This document shows, in pieces, positions 17,352-26,423 of a DNA stretch of 64,000 nt. A program made the translations under genes and the position numbers. Under the pieces are notes generated by a model, which was not told the DNA's origin, did not search any database, and saw nothing but the letters and a program-made list of their open reading frames with translations. Numbering within the stretch: position 1 is the first letter of the stretch; each line of letters starts with the position of its first letter. Origin of the DNA: Planctomycetota bacterium (GTDB lineage: Bacteria; Planctomycetota; SZUA-567; H5-PLA8); assembly GCA_027493525.1 (NCBI GenBank), contig JAOSKN010000001.1, positions 434,001-498,000 on the forward strand. The letters are read 5' to 3'.

Positions 17352-17386
17352 GGGTTTTTCCCGAATCGGAACGAGGATCCCCCCAC

Positions 17387-20041
17387 ATGGCCCGCCGCCG
17401 TTCCGCCTCGAGCCTGCCCGCGTTGCTCTCCGCGTACCTCGAAGAATGCCTGCCCGCGATCCGGCGCGAAGCACAGGGCCCGCGCGTCGCGCGGCTGGTG
17501 AAGGAACTCGTCGCCACGGAGCGCTGGAACTCTTTCGACAAGTTCCACGCGACGACGAAGACGCTGGCGCGGGCGTACAAGGAGGCCGGCGCGGCCGCGG
17601 AGGTCTACCGGGCGCCGACCGGCGGCGCGCTCGGCAATGGGCGCTGGGTGATCCACGAGGCCGCCGACGTCCGCGCGCTGCGAGCGGAGATCCTCGCGCC
17701 GGCAAAGCGGGTGCTGGCCGACTACGCCGAGAACCCCTGGCATGCGGTGCAGTGGTCGGGCGCGACCACGAAGGAGGGCCTGACCGGGGAGGTGCTGGTC
17801 GTCGACGACCGCGAAGAGCTGAAGGGCCTGCCGGTTCAGCGCCTGCGCGGGCGCTTCGTGCTCACGAAGCTTGCGCCGCGCGAGGCGTACAAGCCGCTGT
17901 ACCAGGCCGGCGCGCTGGGGGTGCTCGTCGATACACCGGTCAAGGATCTCCCCGACGCGGTGGGCTGGGCCAAGTTCGGCTGGGGCTCGGTGCCGATCGA
18001 GGACGGCTTGGCGCGGCTGGCGGGCGTCTCGCTCTCGCAGCGGCAGGGCGAGGCGCTCCGCGCGCTCTGCGCCCGGGAAAAGAAGGTCACGCTGCGAGTC
18101 CGCGCCGACATCCAGCGCTACCGCGGCGAGCACGACGTGGTGAGCGGGCTGGTGCGCGGAAGCGGGGATCCGCAGGACGAGGTCTGGGCGGTCGCGCACA
18201 GCGCCGAACCCGGCGCGCTCGACAACGCCTCCGGCGTGGCCGTCTGCGTGGAGGCCGCGCGAGTCCTGGAAACGCTGATCCGGCAGGGCAAGCTGCGCCG
18301 GCCGCGCCGCACCATTCGGTTCGTGAGCGGGTTCGAGTGCTACGGCTTCTTCCATTTCCTCGAGCACGGCCGGCGGCTGCAGCCGCCGCTGGCGGGGCTC
18401 TGCGTCGATACGCTGGGCGCGAGGCCCGAGCTGTGCGGCGGCGGGCTGCGCTGGCACGCGAGCGTGCCTTCGTCGGCGGGGTTCGTCAACGACCTGGGCG
18501 AGGCGGTGATTCGCGCGGCCATGAAGCTCGGGGACGCCGGCTACGCGTACGAGCCCCGGCGCTTCGTCTCGACCGAGGACACGCTGCTTGGCGACCCCGA
18601 GTACGGCTTCCCGTGCCCCTGGCTCACCAATCATCCGTTCCGGGGCTACCACAGTTCGGCCGACACGCCGGAGCTGCTGCATGCGCCGGGGCTGAAGCTC
18701 TGCGCGGCCGTCGTGGCCGCCTACCTGCACTACCTCGCCGACGCTGCGACGCCGGAGGCGCTCGAACTGGCCAACTGGCAGACCGCGAAGGCCGTGGAGG
18801 CGCTCCGGGGCCTGGGTCCGCGGCGCACCGGCGCGCAAGTCGCCTTGCTGCGGGAGTCGCACCGGCGGAGCATGCGCCGGCTCCAGCGCTGGCTCTGGGG
18901 CGGCAAGAAGCAGGAGATCCATGCGCACTTCGCGGCCTGCGAACGGCTGGTCCGCGAGACGGCCGCGCGCTGGAAGCCCAAGCCACCCGCACCGCGGGCG
19001 CACGCGCTGTCGCGGCACGTGCCCCGGCGTTCGGCGCCGCTGGCCCCTTCGCCCTACAACACCTTGCCCGAGCTGAACGCGCGGCTCGCGGCCGCCGGAC
19101 TGCCCAAGTGGATCCACTACTGGGCCGACGGGGTCATGCCGTTGGAGCGGATCGCCGAGCTGGCCGAGGCGGAACTCGGGAAGCCGGTGGCGTTCGAGAA
19201 GCTCGCGGAGTTCTTCCGCGCGATGGCCGACCTGGGCTACGTGCGGCTGATCGAGCCCAAGGCCATGGCCGCCCCGCGGAAGCTGCTCGCGGACCTGCGC
19301 CGCCTGGGCGTCAAGCCGGGCATGGACCTGATGGTCCACAGCGCGCTTTCCAAGGTCGGCCCGGTGCAGGGCGGGCCGGATACGGTGATCGACGCGCTGC
19401 TGGAGGCGGTCGGCCGGCGGGGCACGATCCTGATGCCGTCCTTCAACCACTTCGCGGCCCGGGTTTACAACCCGCTGACGACGCCGACGCTGAACGGGGC
19501 GCTGCCGGATGTCTTCTGGCGCCGCCCCGAGGCGGTGCGGAGCATCCAGGGCAGCCACGCGGTGGCGGCGATCGGGCCGAAGGCCGCGTGGTTCTGCCAG
19601 GGGCACCTGGAGCAGGGCATCTGGGCGGCCGAGAGCCCCATCGGACGGTTGGTGCACCACGGCGGGTTCATCCTGGGGCTGGGCGTGGACCACACCAGCA
19701 GCACGGCCTACCACATCGGGGAGATCTCCCTCGGCTGCGGGTGCCTGGACATGTTCGGGAGCCGGGACTGGCTCGTGACGCAGGACGGGGAAGTAAAGGA
19801 GGTCAAGGGGCTGGCATGGCGCGCCGGGGCGTGCCCGGTCTCGCCGTCGAAGCTGGACCCGGCGCTCGACCGCGCAGGAAAGCAGCGGCACGGAAAGGTC
19901 GGGCAGGCCGACTGCGTTCTGGCCAAGGCCTACGACGTCTGGGCCATGCGGCGCCGGCAGCTCCGCGACGCCTGCCCCGCCTGCGCGATCAAGCCGCACC
20001 GCCGGCGCGAAGGGCTTTACGCCACCCCGGTGAAGGCTTAG
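17387..20041 (+). CDS. Fusion of M28-family (DUF4910-like) peptidase and aminoglycoside 3-N-acetyltransferase-like domain
   Basis: The protein is 884 residues with no signal peptide. The N-terminal half (about 1-560) is an M28-type peptidase: a PA-like insert near 150-200, then AHSAEPGALDNASG (H271, D279 as candidate zinc ligands), FVSGFECYGF, LCVDTLG and GYHSSADTPELL with a late His. The usual H-x-D at the first ligand is H-S and the EE pair is FEC, as in divergent peptidase-like domains. The C-terminal 260 residues match AAC(3)/Antibiotic_NAT: LRRLGVKPGMDLMVHSALSKVG, GGPDTVIDALLEAVG, GTILMPSF, GSHAVAAIGP and ESPIGRLVHHGGFILGLGVDHTSSTA. AAC(3)-type domains use acetyl-CoA on an amino group, so a natural role in processing a peptide- or amino-linked metabolite is possible. 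Resistance is not shown. Confidence 0.75.
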   Translation: MARRRSASSLPALLSAYLEECLPAIRREAQGPRVARLVKELVATERWNSFDKFHATTKTLARAYKEAGAAAEVYRAPTGGALGNGRWVIHEAADVRALRAEILAPAKRVLADYAENPWHAVQWSGATTKEGLTGEVLVVDDREELKGLPVQRLRGRFVLTKLAPREAYKPLYQAGALGVLVDTPVKDLPDAVGWAKFGWGSVPIEDGLARLAGVSLSQRQGEALRALCAREKKVTLRVRADIQRYRGEHDVVSGLVRGSGDPQDEVWAVAHSAEPGALDNASGVAVCVEAARVLETLIRQGKLRRPRRTIRFVSGFECYGFFHFLEHGRRLQPPLAGLCVDTLGARPELCGGGLRWHASVPSSAGFVNDLGEAVIRAAMKLGDAGYAYEPRRFVSTEDTLLGDPEYGFPCPWLTNHPFRGYHSSADTPELLHAPGLKLCAAVVAAYLHYLADAATPEALELANWQTAKAVEALRGLGPRRTGAQVALLRESHRRSMRRLQRWLWGGKKQEIHAHFAACERLVRETAARWKPKPPAPRAHALSRHVPRRSAPLAPSPYNTLPELNARLAAAGLPKWIHYWADGVMPLERIAELAEAELGKPVAFEKLAEFFRAMADLGYVRLIEPKAMAAPRKLLADLRRLGVKPGMDLMVHSALSKVGPVQGGPDTVIDALLEAVGRRGTILMPSFNHFAARVYNPLTTPTLNGALPDVFWRRPEAVRSIQGSHAVAAIGPKAAWFCQGHLEQGIWAAESPIGRLVHHGGFILGLGVDHTSSTAYHIGEISLGCGCLDMFGSRDWLVTQDGEVKEVKGLAWRAGACPVSPSKLDPALDRAGKQRHGKVGQADCVLAKAYDVWAMRRRQLRDACPACAIKPHRRREGLYATPVKA

Positions 20042-20203
20042 TACCGCGCCGCAGAAGTTCCTGACCCACTACTTGGGCCTTTTGGCCCGGCTCTTCGTTG
20101 CGCCTCGGTCACAGATCTTCGTCCCGATATGCTCCCTCGGCGCGCCTCGATCCGGTCCCAAATGCCCGGCGCATTGGGCCAGTTACTTCTGCGGCGCGGT
20201 ACT
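20040..20203 (+). repeat. Inverted-repeat element A, about 165 bp, with shared internal core
   Basis: Perfect 19-bp terminal inverted repeats lie at 20040-20058 (agtaccgcgccgcagaagt) and 20185-20203, extendable inward with mismatches (CTG and CCA shared). Inside are a GGGCC-TTTT-GGCCC hairpin and a core at 20122-20172 beginning TCCCGATA and ending TGCCCGGCGC. The same core occurs on the minus strand of element B (33391-33555). The left end overlaps the TAG stop of the fusion gene. There is no coding capacity. It could be a MITE-like element, a structured RNA or a bidirectional terminator. Confidence 0.7.
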
Positions 20204-20221
20204 TAGCCCCCGGCGCGCGTC

Positions 20222-21061
20222 CTACATTTCGTGGACGGTGCCGCGCGCGTCCTGGCGGGTGGAAAAAACCTGCGTCTTCGCGCCGAGCCGGCGCACCACC
20301 TCGCAGGCGGCCTCGAAGGCGAGTTCGGGGCGGTTGCAGTCCTCGCTGAGGTGCATCTGGACGACCCGCGCCGGGGCGCCGTGCGGCCCCCCGCCGAGCA
20401 GGCGCTCCAGTGCCCCGGCGGCCTGGACGTTCGAGAGATGCCCTTCCCGCCCCAGCACGCGCGCGATCAGCCTGGGGTGCCGCCCGCTCCCGCGTTCCAG
20501 CGCTTCGTCGTGGTTGAACTCCAGCGCGAGGAGGTCCACGTCGGCGCAGGCGGCGAGGAGTTCCGCGGTCCAATGTCCGAGGTCCACGAGGTAGCCCAGC
20601 CGGCGCGCGCGCCCGGCCCCGTCGGCCGTCTCGATGCGGAAACCAAAGGTCGGCGGGCAGTCGTGAGGCAGGCGCAGCGGGTGGAAGAGCAGTTCCCCGG
20701 CGACCTCGAACGGGCGCTCTGCGGCGTAGGTCCGGACGAGCCCCGCCTCGGCTAGGCGCTTGAAGTAGCGCCCGCCCCGCAGGTGCCGCGCGTGGGCCTC
20801 GTGGCAGTGGAAGGGAATCCCGCGCCGGAGGATCTCTTTAAGGGTGCGTTTCTTGAGGTGATCGCCGTGGGTGTGGGTCAGGACCACCGCGGAGAGGCCG
20901 TCCCAGTCCGCGCCGGTGCCTTCCAGGCGCGCGCCGATCTCATCGGGCGTGAAGCCGATGTCGAGCAGCACGCTCGCGCGCGGGGTCTGGATCAGCGCCG
21001 CGTTGCCGCTGGAGCCCGAACCGAGGACGCAGAAACGGACCTTTTCCGGCGCGACGACCAT
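20222..21061 (-). CDS. Metallo-beta-lactamase-fold hydrolase, WalJ/YycJ-like
   Basis: This 279-residue protein starts MVVAPEKVRFCVLGSGSSGN, followed by LLDIGFTPDEI, THTHGDHLKK (metal site) and LPHDCPPTFGF. Later motifs are YLVDLGHW, LALEFNHDEAL, HLSNVQAAGALERLL and VQMHLSEDCNRPELA. SGSSGN, the HTHxDH motif and HLSxxN/HLSExCN are signatures of the YycJ/WalJ group, proposed to be an exonuclease or a cell-wall-linked hydrolase. A GAGGTG site precedes the ATG at 21061; the frame remains open upstream but that part is composition-driven. It is divergent from the UVR-motif gene at 21263, with 201 bases between. Confidence 0.85.
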   Translation of the reverse strand: MVVAPEKVRFCVLGSGSSGNAALIQTPRASVLLDIGFTPDEIGARLEGTGADWDGLSAVVLTHTHGDHLKKRTLKEILRRGIPFHCHEAHARHLRGGRYFKRLAEAGLVRTYAAERPFEVAGELLFHPLRLPHDCPPTFGFRIETADGAGRARRLGYLVDLGHWTAELLAACADVDLLALEFNHDEALERGSGRHPRLIARVLGREGHLSNVQAAGALERLLGGGPHGAPARVVQMHLSEDCNRPELAFEAACEVVRRLGAKTQVFSTRQDARGTVHEM

Positions 21062-21262
21062 CGGGAACACCTCGAACGGCGGGGAACCGGCATCCTCGCG
21101 CTTTTCCGCGCCGCCTGCAAGGTCGTGGTTCCACGTGTGCAAGCCGGCGAAACTGGAATCTCCATTTTCCAGCCTGCGCATGGGTCGGGAAAAGGGTAAC
21201 CTTGGAATGGATAATAGGAAGGCGCAGCCCCGGCGCGGGGCGCGCCGTGAACGGCGGAGCGC

Positions 21263-22042
21263 ATGGATATCGGCCGCATTCTCAAGGACTGGCCCCTGGG
21301 CGAAGGGAGCAACGTCCGCCGGATCATCGGCGACGACGGGCGGGAGAAGATCCAGATCCGCGTCTGCATCGACAGCTTCAACGGGCTGCTGCAGTTCGAG
21401 TGCGACGGGCGCCCGGACGGCCAGCGCCTGCACGGCAAGGCCTTCTACCTGGACTACGCCGAGGAAAAATGCCGGCTGCACCAGGCCGGGTCCGGCGAGG
21501 CCAAGGAATTCCGGCTTACGCACTCGCAGTGCGAGAAGCTCTTCGAAGAGAGCGGGATGGTCTATCACCGCTACGTGATCCTGCTGCAGTTGGGGGACTT
21601 CGAGCGCGTGATCCGCGACACCGACCGGAACATGCGGCTCTTCCAGTTCGTGAACCGCTACGCGGTGCGGCAGGCCGATCGCGAGCACCTGGAGTGCTGG
21701 TGGCCGTACATCCTGCGCATCCATTTCACGGCGAAGGCGATGGAGCACCTGCGGGAGAGCCGGATCGAGAAGGCGCTGGAGGCGGTCGCGGACTGCCGCG
21801 CGCGCCTGGGCCAGTTGGCCGACCAGGACAACGAGACGTTCAAGTACGAGATGCAGCGCAGCCGCGAGGCCCTGGAAGAACTCGAAGGCGAGCTGCGCAA
21901 GCGCAAGCCGCTCAGCGAGATCGAAAAGCTCCAGCGCGACCTGCGCCGGGCGGTGGACGACGAGCGCTACGAAGACGCCGCGCGCCTGCGCGACAAGATC
22001 GCGCGCTTCGAGTCCCACAAGTCAGGCGAGCCCGGCGGCTGA
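21263..22042 (+). CDS. UVR-motif protein of unknown function
   Basis: This 259-residue soluble protein has an N-terminal half of mixed alpha/beta character with no motif I know (DNMRLFQFVNRYAVRQADREH, with WWPYILRIHF). A coiled-coil stretch at about 165-220 is rich in Glu/Lys/Arg. The C-terminus (LSEIEKLQRDLRRAVDDERYEDAARLRDKI) is a clear UVR motif, the helical hairpin by which UvrB and UvrC interact and which also occurs in ClpC/McsA-type proteins. Partner binding through this motif is likely, but a DNA-repair role is not established. The ATG at 21263 follows a GGCGGAGC site. Confidence 0.7.
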   Translation: MDIGRILKDWPLGEGSNVRRIIGDDGREKIQIRVCIDSFNGLLQFECDGRPDGQRLHGKAFYLDYAEEKCRLHQAGSGEAKEFRLTHSQCEKLFEESGMVYHRYVILLQLGDFERVIRDTDRNMRLFQFVNRYAVRQADREHLECWWPYILRIHFTAKAMEHLRESRIEKALEAVADCRARLGQLADQDNETFKYEMQRSREALEELEGELRKRKPLSEIEKLQRDLRRAVDDERYEDAARLRDKIARFESHKSGEPGG

Positions 22043-22144
22043 GTCCGGCCGGCGCGCTTTCGCGCGGCCCCCCATTACACCTTCTACGCGACTGAAGAAG
22101 CGGCGCTCCCGGCCGTCCATCGGACGGCGGCGCCGGTTGTGGGC

Positions 22145-22174
22145 TTGCGTGGGGGACCGCGCTTCCCGTATTCT
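22145..22174 (+). promoter_or_regulatory. Possible sigma-70 promoter for the superoxide dismutase gene
   Basis: TTGCGT (22145-22150) and TATTCT (22169-22174) with an 18-base spacer lie 70 bases upstream of the ATG at 22245. Confidence 0.35.
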
Positions 22175-22244
22175 CGTGGCATCCGTCACAGGTTCTGCCG
22201 TGTTCGACGCCGCATGCGGCGCGGGTACCCTTGGAGAACGAGTC

Positions 22245-23045
<801 letters not shown>

Positions 23046-23075
23046 CCTGCTCCAAGCATCCCGGCACGAACTTCG

Positions 23076-23110
23076 ACGGCGCGGCCCCCACGGGCCGCGC
23101 CGTTTCGTTT
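23076..23110 (+). terminator. Rho-independent terminator of the superoxide dismutase gene
   Basis: A perfect 12-bp stem (acggcgcggccc / gggccgcgccgt) with a 4-base loop is followed by TTCGTTT. It begins 31 bases after the stop codon. Confidence 0.72.
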
Positions 23111-23197
23111 GGAGCCGAAATCTGCCCCGCCAAAACTCGCCTCGATTTGCTAAACTGCCGGGCGTACTCACCGCGTTCGCCTGGGGGACACGACGCC

Positions 23198-24010
23198 ATG
23201 CCCTATCGCCTGGCCGGCTTCGCCGATGAGATCTCCGCCGACATCCAGGTCCAGATGGACCACCTGCTCGACAACGACGTCAAGTTCTGCGCGCTGCGCG
23301 GCGCCAACAAGAAGAACGTGCTCGACTTCGAGTCCTTCCAGATCCCGCTCCTGAAACAGCAGTTCCACAACCGCGGGATCAAGTTCTCGTGCATCGCCTC
23401 GCCCGTGGGCAAGTCGCCGCTGGCCGACCCGTTCGAGAACGAGATGCAGCGCTTCCAGGTCGCCTGCCAGCGCGCCAAGGAGTTCGAGACGCGGGTGATC
23501 CGCGTTTTCGCCTTCCGCCTGCCGGATGCCAACCATGCCGCGCACCGGCCCGAGGTCGTGCGGCGCATGAAGGAGTTCGCGCAGTACGCCAAGGAGCAGG
23601 GCCTGAACCTGCTGCTGGAGTACCACGACGGCACGTACGGGGATTCGGCGGACCGCGTCGCCGAGGTGGTCGCGGGCGTGGGCCTGCCCAACCTGATGGT
23701 CGCCTTCGATTTCGCCAATTGTGTCGCCTGCGGCGAGGACCCGCTCCAGGCGTGGGGCAAGCTCAAGGCCTGGACCAGGGACATCCACATCAAGGATCAT
23801 ACGGGCGCGGCCAACGTCCCCGCGGGGCAGGGCAAGGGCCGGATCAAGGAGGTGCTTGCCGAGGCCTTCGCGAACAACTGGATGGGGATGCTCACGCTGG
23901 AGCCGCACCTGACCAAGGCGCCCGGCCTGGAAGGCAAGAGCGGGCCGGAACTCTTCAAGATCGCCGCCGAGGCGCTGAAGCGGATCCTGGCCGAGATCGG
24001 CGCGAAGTGA
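23198..24010 (+). CDS. Sugar phosphate isomerase/epimerase-like TIM-barrel protein
   Basis: This 270-residue protein of the xylose-isomerase-like/AP-endonuclease-2 fold has conserved strand ends carrying likely metal ligands: LLLEYHDG (Glu), VAFDFANC (Asp), DIHIKDH (His-x-Lys-Asp) and TLEPHL (Glu). Family members isomerise or epimerise sugars, inosose or hydroxypyruvate, usually in carbohydrate catabolism. The ATG at 23198 is preferred over an upstream open frame; GGGGGAC lies 9-10 bases before it. It is followed by the sulfatase 97 bases later and may be cotranscribed, consistent with use of sulfated carbohydrates, but the substrate is unknown. A related protein is at 25575. Confidence 0.82.
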   Translation: MPYRLAGFADEISADIQVQMDHLLDNDVKFCALRGANKKNVLDFESFQIPLLKQQFHNRGIKFSCIASPVGKSPLADPFENEMQRFQVACQRAKEFETRVIRVFAFRLPDANHAAHRPEVVRRMKEFAQYAKEQGLNLLLEYHDGTYGDSADRVAEVVAGVGLPNLMVAFDFANCVACGEDPLQAWGKLKAWTRDIHIKDHTGAANVPAGQGKGRIKEVLAEAFANNWMGMLTLEPHLTKAPGLEGKSGPELFKIAAEALKRILAEIGAK

Positions 24011-24106
24011 ACGGCGCAAGCCGGCCGCGCGGAACCGTGGCTGCTGGGTAGGCCGAGCGCGTCCGATTCATCCATGCGCCGAACCATTTTTTGAGACGGA
24101 GGATCC

Positions 24107-25513
24107 ATGAAGAACGAACGCCCGAACCTGCTGGTCATCATGTCGGACGAGCACGACCCGGGCGTGACCGGCTGCTACGGCGATCCTCTGGTGCGCACGC
24201 CGCGCCTGGACCGGCTCGCCGCTGAGGGCGTCACCTTCGACGCGGCCTACTGCAACAGCCCGCTCTGCGTGCCGTCGCGGCTGAGCTTCACGGCGGGCCA
24301 GTACGTCAGCCGCTGCGGCGCATGGACCAACGACTGCTGGCTGCCGTCGGACGAGTACCCTTCCCTGCCCCGCGCGCTGGCCGGCGCCGGCTACGAAACG
24401 GTTCTCTGCGGGAAGCAGCATTACGAGACGACGCGGCGCTACGGTTTTCAAAAGGACTTGATCCCTGAATTCAACGTGCATTCCAAGAACGGGCGCGGGA
24501 AGCGCCGAAACCCGGAAGACCGCACGGTAGCGCATCAGAGCTGGTCGAGCCGCGTCAAGGATTTCCATCCGGGCGAAAGTTCGAAGGTCATCCAGCACGA
24601 CGAGAAGGTCACCGATACGGCCTGCCGATACCTGGCCGATCGCGGCGCCGGATCGGAACCGTTCTTCCTCTTCGTCGGGCACCTCGCGCCGCATTTCCCG
24701 CTGATCGCCCCCGAGGCGCTTCACGCCCGCTACCGCGGGAAGGCGCCGCCGCCGGTCATTCCGCCGGGGCTGCTCGACTCCCAGCCGCGCAACTACCAGC
24801 ACCACCGCTTCGGCTTCGGCGCGGTGGACATCGCCCCCGAGGTGGTGCAACTCGGGCGCGAGTTGTACTGGGCGCTCACCGATTGGTACGACGCGCAGGT
24901 CGGGCGCGTCCTCGACGCGCTGGCGCAGAGCCCGCACGCCGAGAATACCGTCGTCGTCTACACCTCGGACCACGGCGAGAACAAGGGCGACCACGGCTTG
25001 TGGTGGAAGAACTGCCTGTACGAACACGGCGCGCGCGTGCCGCTGATCGCGCGCTGGCCGGGGCGCTGGAAGGGCGGGCAGCGCCGCGCCGGCGCGTGCA
25101 GCCTGGTCGATCTCGTGCAGACCCTGGCGGACATCGGCGGAGCCGAGCGGCCCGCGCAGTGGGACGGCGACTCGCTGCTGCCGTGGCTCGACGACGCCAA
25201 TCACGCCTGGAAGGATTTCGCGCTCACCGAATACTACGGGCACAACATCTGCTCGGGGATCACCATGGTCCGCCGCGGCAGGTTCAAGTACGTCTACCAC
25301 AGCCGCGCCTCGGAGTCGCACGGCCCCGAGCGCGAGTTGTACGATTTGGAAGCCGACCCGAAGGAATTGAAGAACCTCGCCGCAGAGCCCGCGCACGCCG
25401 CGACGGTCAAGACGCTGCATGAAGCCATGCGGCAGGAACTCGGCGAGGATCCCGACGGCATCGAAGAGCGCTGCCGCGCGGACCTGGCGAAGGGGTACGG
25501 GACGGCGAAATAG
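24107..25513 (+). CDS. Type I (formylglycine) sulfatase
   Basis: This 468-residue protein starts MKNERPNLLVIMSDEHDP, with the metal-binding Asp pair near the N-terminus. CVPSR at 54-58 is the C-x-P-x-R motif whose Cys54 is oxidised to formylglycine. Other sites include GKQHYET, VGHLAPHFP, SDHGENKGDHGLWWKN (metal Asp/His) and the C-terminal YDLEADPKELKNL. It hydrolyses sulfate esters, most resembling choline- or polysaccharide-sulfatase relatives. No signal peptide is evident, so it may be cytoplasmic. The ribosome-binding site is GGAGGA. A maturase (anSME or FGE) must be encoded elsewhere. It converges with the operon at 25575. Confidence 0.9.
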   Translation: MKNERPNLLVIMSDEHDPGVTGCYGDPLVRTPRLDRLAAEGVTFDAAYCNSPLCVPSRLSFTAGQYVSRCGAWTNDCWLPSDEYPSLPRALAGAGYETVLCGKQHYETTRRYGFQKDLIPEFNVHSKNGRGKRRNPEDRTVAHQSWSSRVKDFHPGESSKVIQHDEKVTDTACRYLADRGAGSEPFFLFVGHLAPHFPLIAPEALHARYRGKAPPPVIPPGLLDSQPRNYQHHRFGFGAVDIAPEVVQLGRELYWALTDWYDAQVGRVLDALAQSPHAENTVVVYTSDHGENKGDHGLWWKNCLYEHGARVPLIARWPGRWKGGQRRAGACSLVDLVQTLADIGGAERPAQWDGDSLLPWLDDANHAWKDFALTEYYGHNICSGITMVRRGRFKYVYHSRASESHGPERELYDLEADPKELKNLAAEPAHAATVKTLHEAMRQELGEDPDGIEERCRADLAKGYGTAK

Positions 25514-25571
25514 GCAGTGAACAAGAGTAGCTCAGCAAGTCGTTGCTGTTTACGGATCGCTGTTCACTGCC
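25513..25571. repeat. Nested inverted repeat between convergent genes
   Basis: GGCAGTGAACA (25513-25523) and TGTTCACTGCC (25561-25571) form an 11-bp perfect stem; inside is CAGCAA-GTCG-TTGCTG (25533-25548). It overlaps the sulfatase stop codon and ends four bases before the convergent stop. It may act as a bidirectional terminator. The arm contains the GTGAAC string that is tandemly repeated at 56829. Confidence 0.6.
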
Positions 25572-25574
25572 ATC

Positions 25575-26402
25575 CTAGAACTCCGCCTCCGGCCAGACCC
25601 GCCGGCAGCCGTCCATCACGCGCTTGCAGATCGTCTCGAGGTCCTCGCGCCACAATGCTTCGTTGAAGAGTTCGACGCAATGCCAGCCCGCGTAGCCGGC
25701 GGCCGAGACGGCGTCGGTCCACGCGCGCAGCGGGAGCACGCCTTCGCCGGGAATCACACGGTCGGCATTGACGTTCAGGGCTTCCCAGCAGACCTCGCGG
25801 ATGTCGTTCAGGTGCGCGTGCCGGAAGAGACCGCGGCATGCGGCGAGGTCCTCCACGCGGCTGGGCGTGCTGACGAAGTGCGCGGGGTCCCAGACCAGTC
25901 CTACGTTCGGATCGGCGGCCCGTTCGACGAGCTTCCGCGCGGTCCGGAAGCTCCGGCAGAGCCCCGTCCAGTTCACCTCCACGCAAAGCGCGACGCCGTA
26001 GGGCCGGCCGGCCTCGGCGGCGGAGCGCAGGTGTTCGGCGTAGCGCTCGAGGTATTCGCCGTAGCGGCTCTTGTCGAGGTCCTTCGGCGTATCGCCGCCC
26101 ACGACCAGGGCGGAACAACCCAACGCCTGCATCGTCTCCCCGCAGCGCCGGATCGCGTCGAGGTCCTTCGCGCGCTCCTCGGGCGTGCCGAAAGCCTTGA
26201 ACGCGTGCCCGGTCGCGCCGACGCAGGTCAGCCCCGCGTCCCGCACGCGCCGCGCCACCGCCGCCGCGCCGTCGCGTTCGAGCGTCTCGCCGGCCTTCCA
26301 CAGATTGATCTCGAAGTGCCGCCAGCCGGTCGCGGCGTAGGCCTTGAGGTGGTCGTCGAAGCCGCCGTCGCGCGTCGTGATCTCGTGCATCGCGATCTTC
26401 AT
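25575..26402 (-). CDS. Sugar phosphate isomerase/epimerase-like protein, operon gene 3
   Basis: The protein is 275 residues with a TIM-barrel fold like that at 23198 but a divergent sequence: MKIAMHEITTRDGG, TGWRHFEINLW, CVGATGHAF, VALCVEVNW (Glu), GLVWDPAHFV (Asp), HAHLNDIRE (His) and WHCVELFNEAL (Glu). These strand-end residues form the divalent-metal site in the family. It begins 21 bases after the dehydrogenase gene at 26424 and is the last gene of a three-gene operon with a Gfo/Idh dehydrogenase and a PhyH dioxygenase. Such sets typically degrade sugars or cyclitols. The substrate is not identifiable from sequence. Confidence 0.82.
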   Translation of the reverse strand: MKIAMHEITTRDGGFDDHLKAYAATGWRHFEINLWKAGETLERDGAAAVARRVRDAGLTCVGATGHAFKAFGTPEERAKDLDAIRRCGETMQALGCSALVVGGDTPKDLDKSRYGEYLERYAEHLRSAAEAGRPYGVALCVEVNWTGLCRSFRTARKLVERAADPNVGLVWDPAHFVSTPSRVEDLAACRGLFRHAHLNDIREVCWEALNVNADRVIPGEGVLPLRAWTDAVSAAGYAGWHCVELFNEALWREDLETICKRVMDGCRRVWPEAEF

Positions 26403-26423
26403 CTCAAGGCTCCCGAAGCCCCT

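Noticed and set aside
18950..20041. Acquired aminoglycoside-resistance gene
   Set aside because: The AAC(3)-like domain is fused to a peptidase, has the host's base composition and lacks mobile-element context, so a resistance role is not supported.
16810..20064. 1084-codon plus-strand frame overlapping the M28/AAC(3) gene
   Set aside because: Arg/Gly/Ala-only translation in a different frame from the domain-bearing protein.
20040..20203. Complete insertion sequence
   Set aside because: No transposase-sized frame inside and no obvious target-site duplication; called only as an inverted-repeat element.
25524..25548. tRNA-like fragment (AGAGTAGCTCAG resembles a D-arm)
   Set aside because: No acceptor or T arm can be formed; the segment is explained by the nested inverted repeat.
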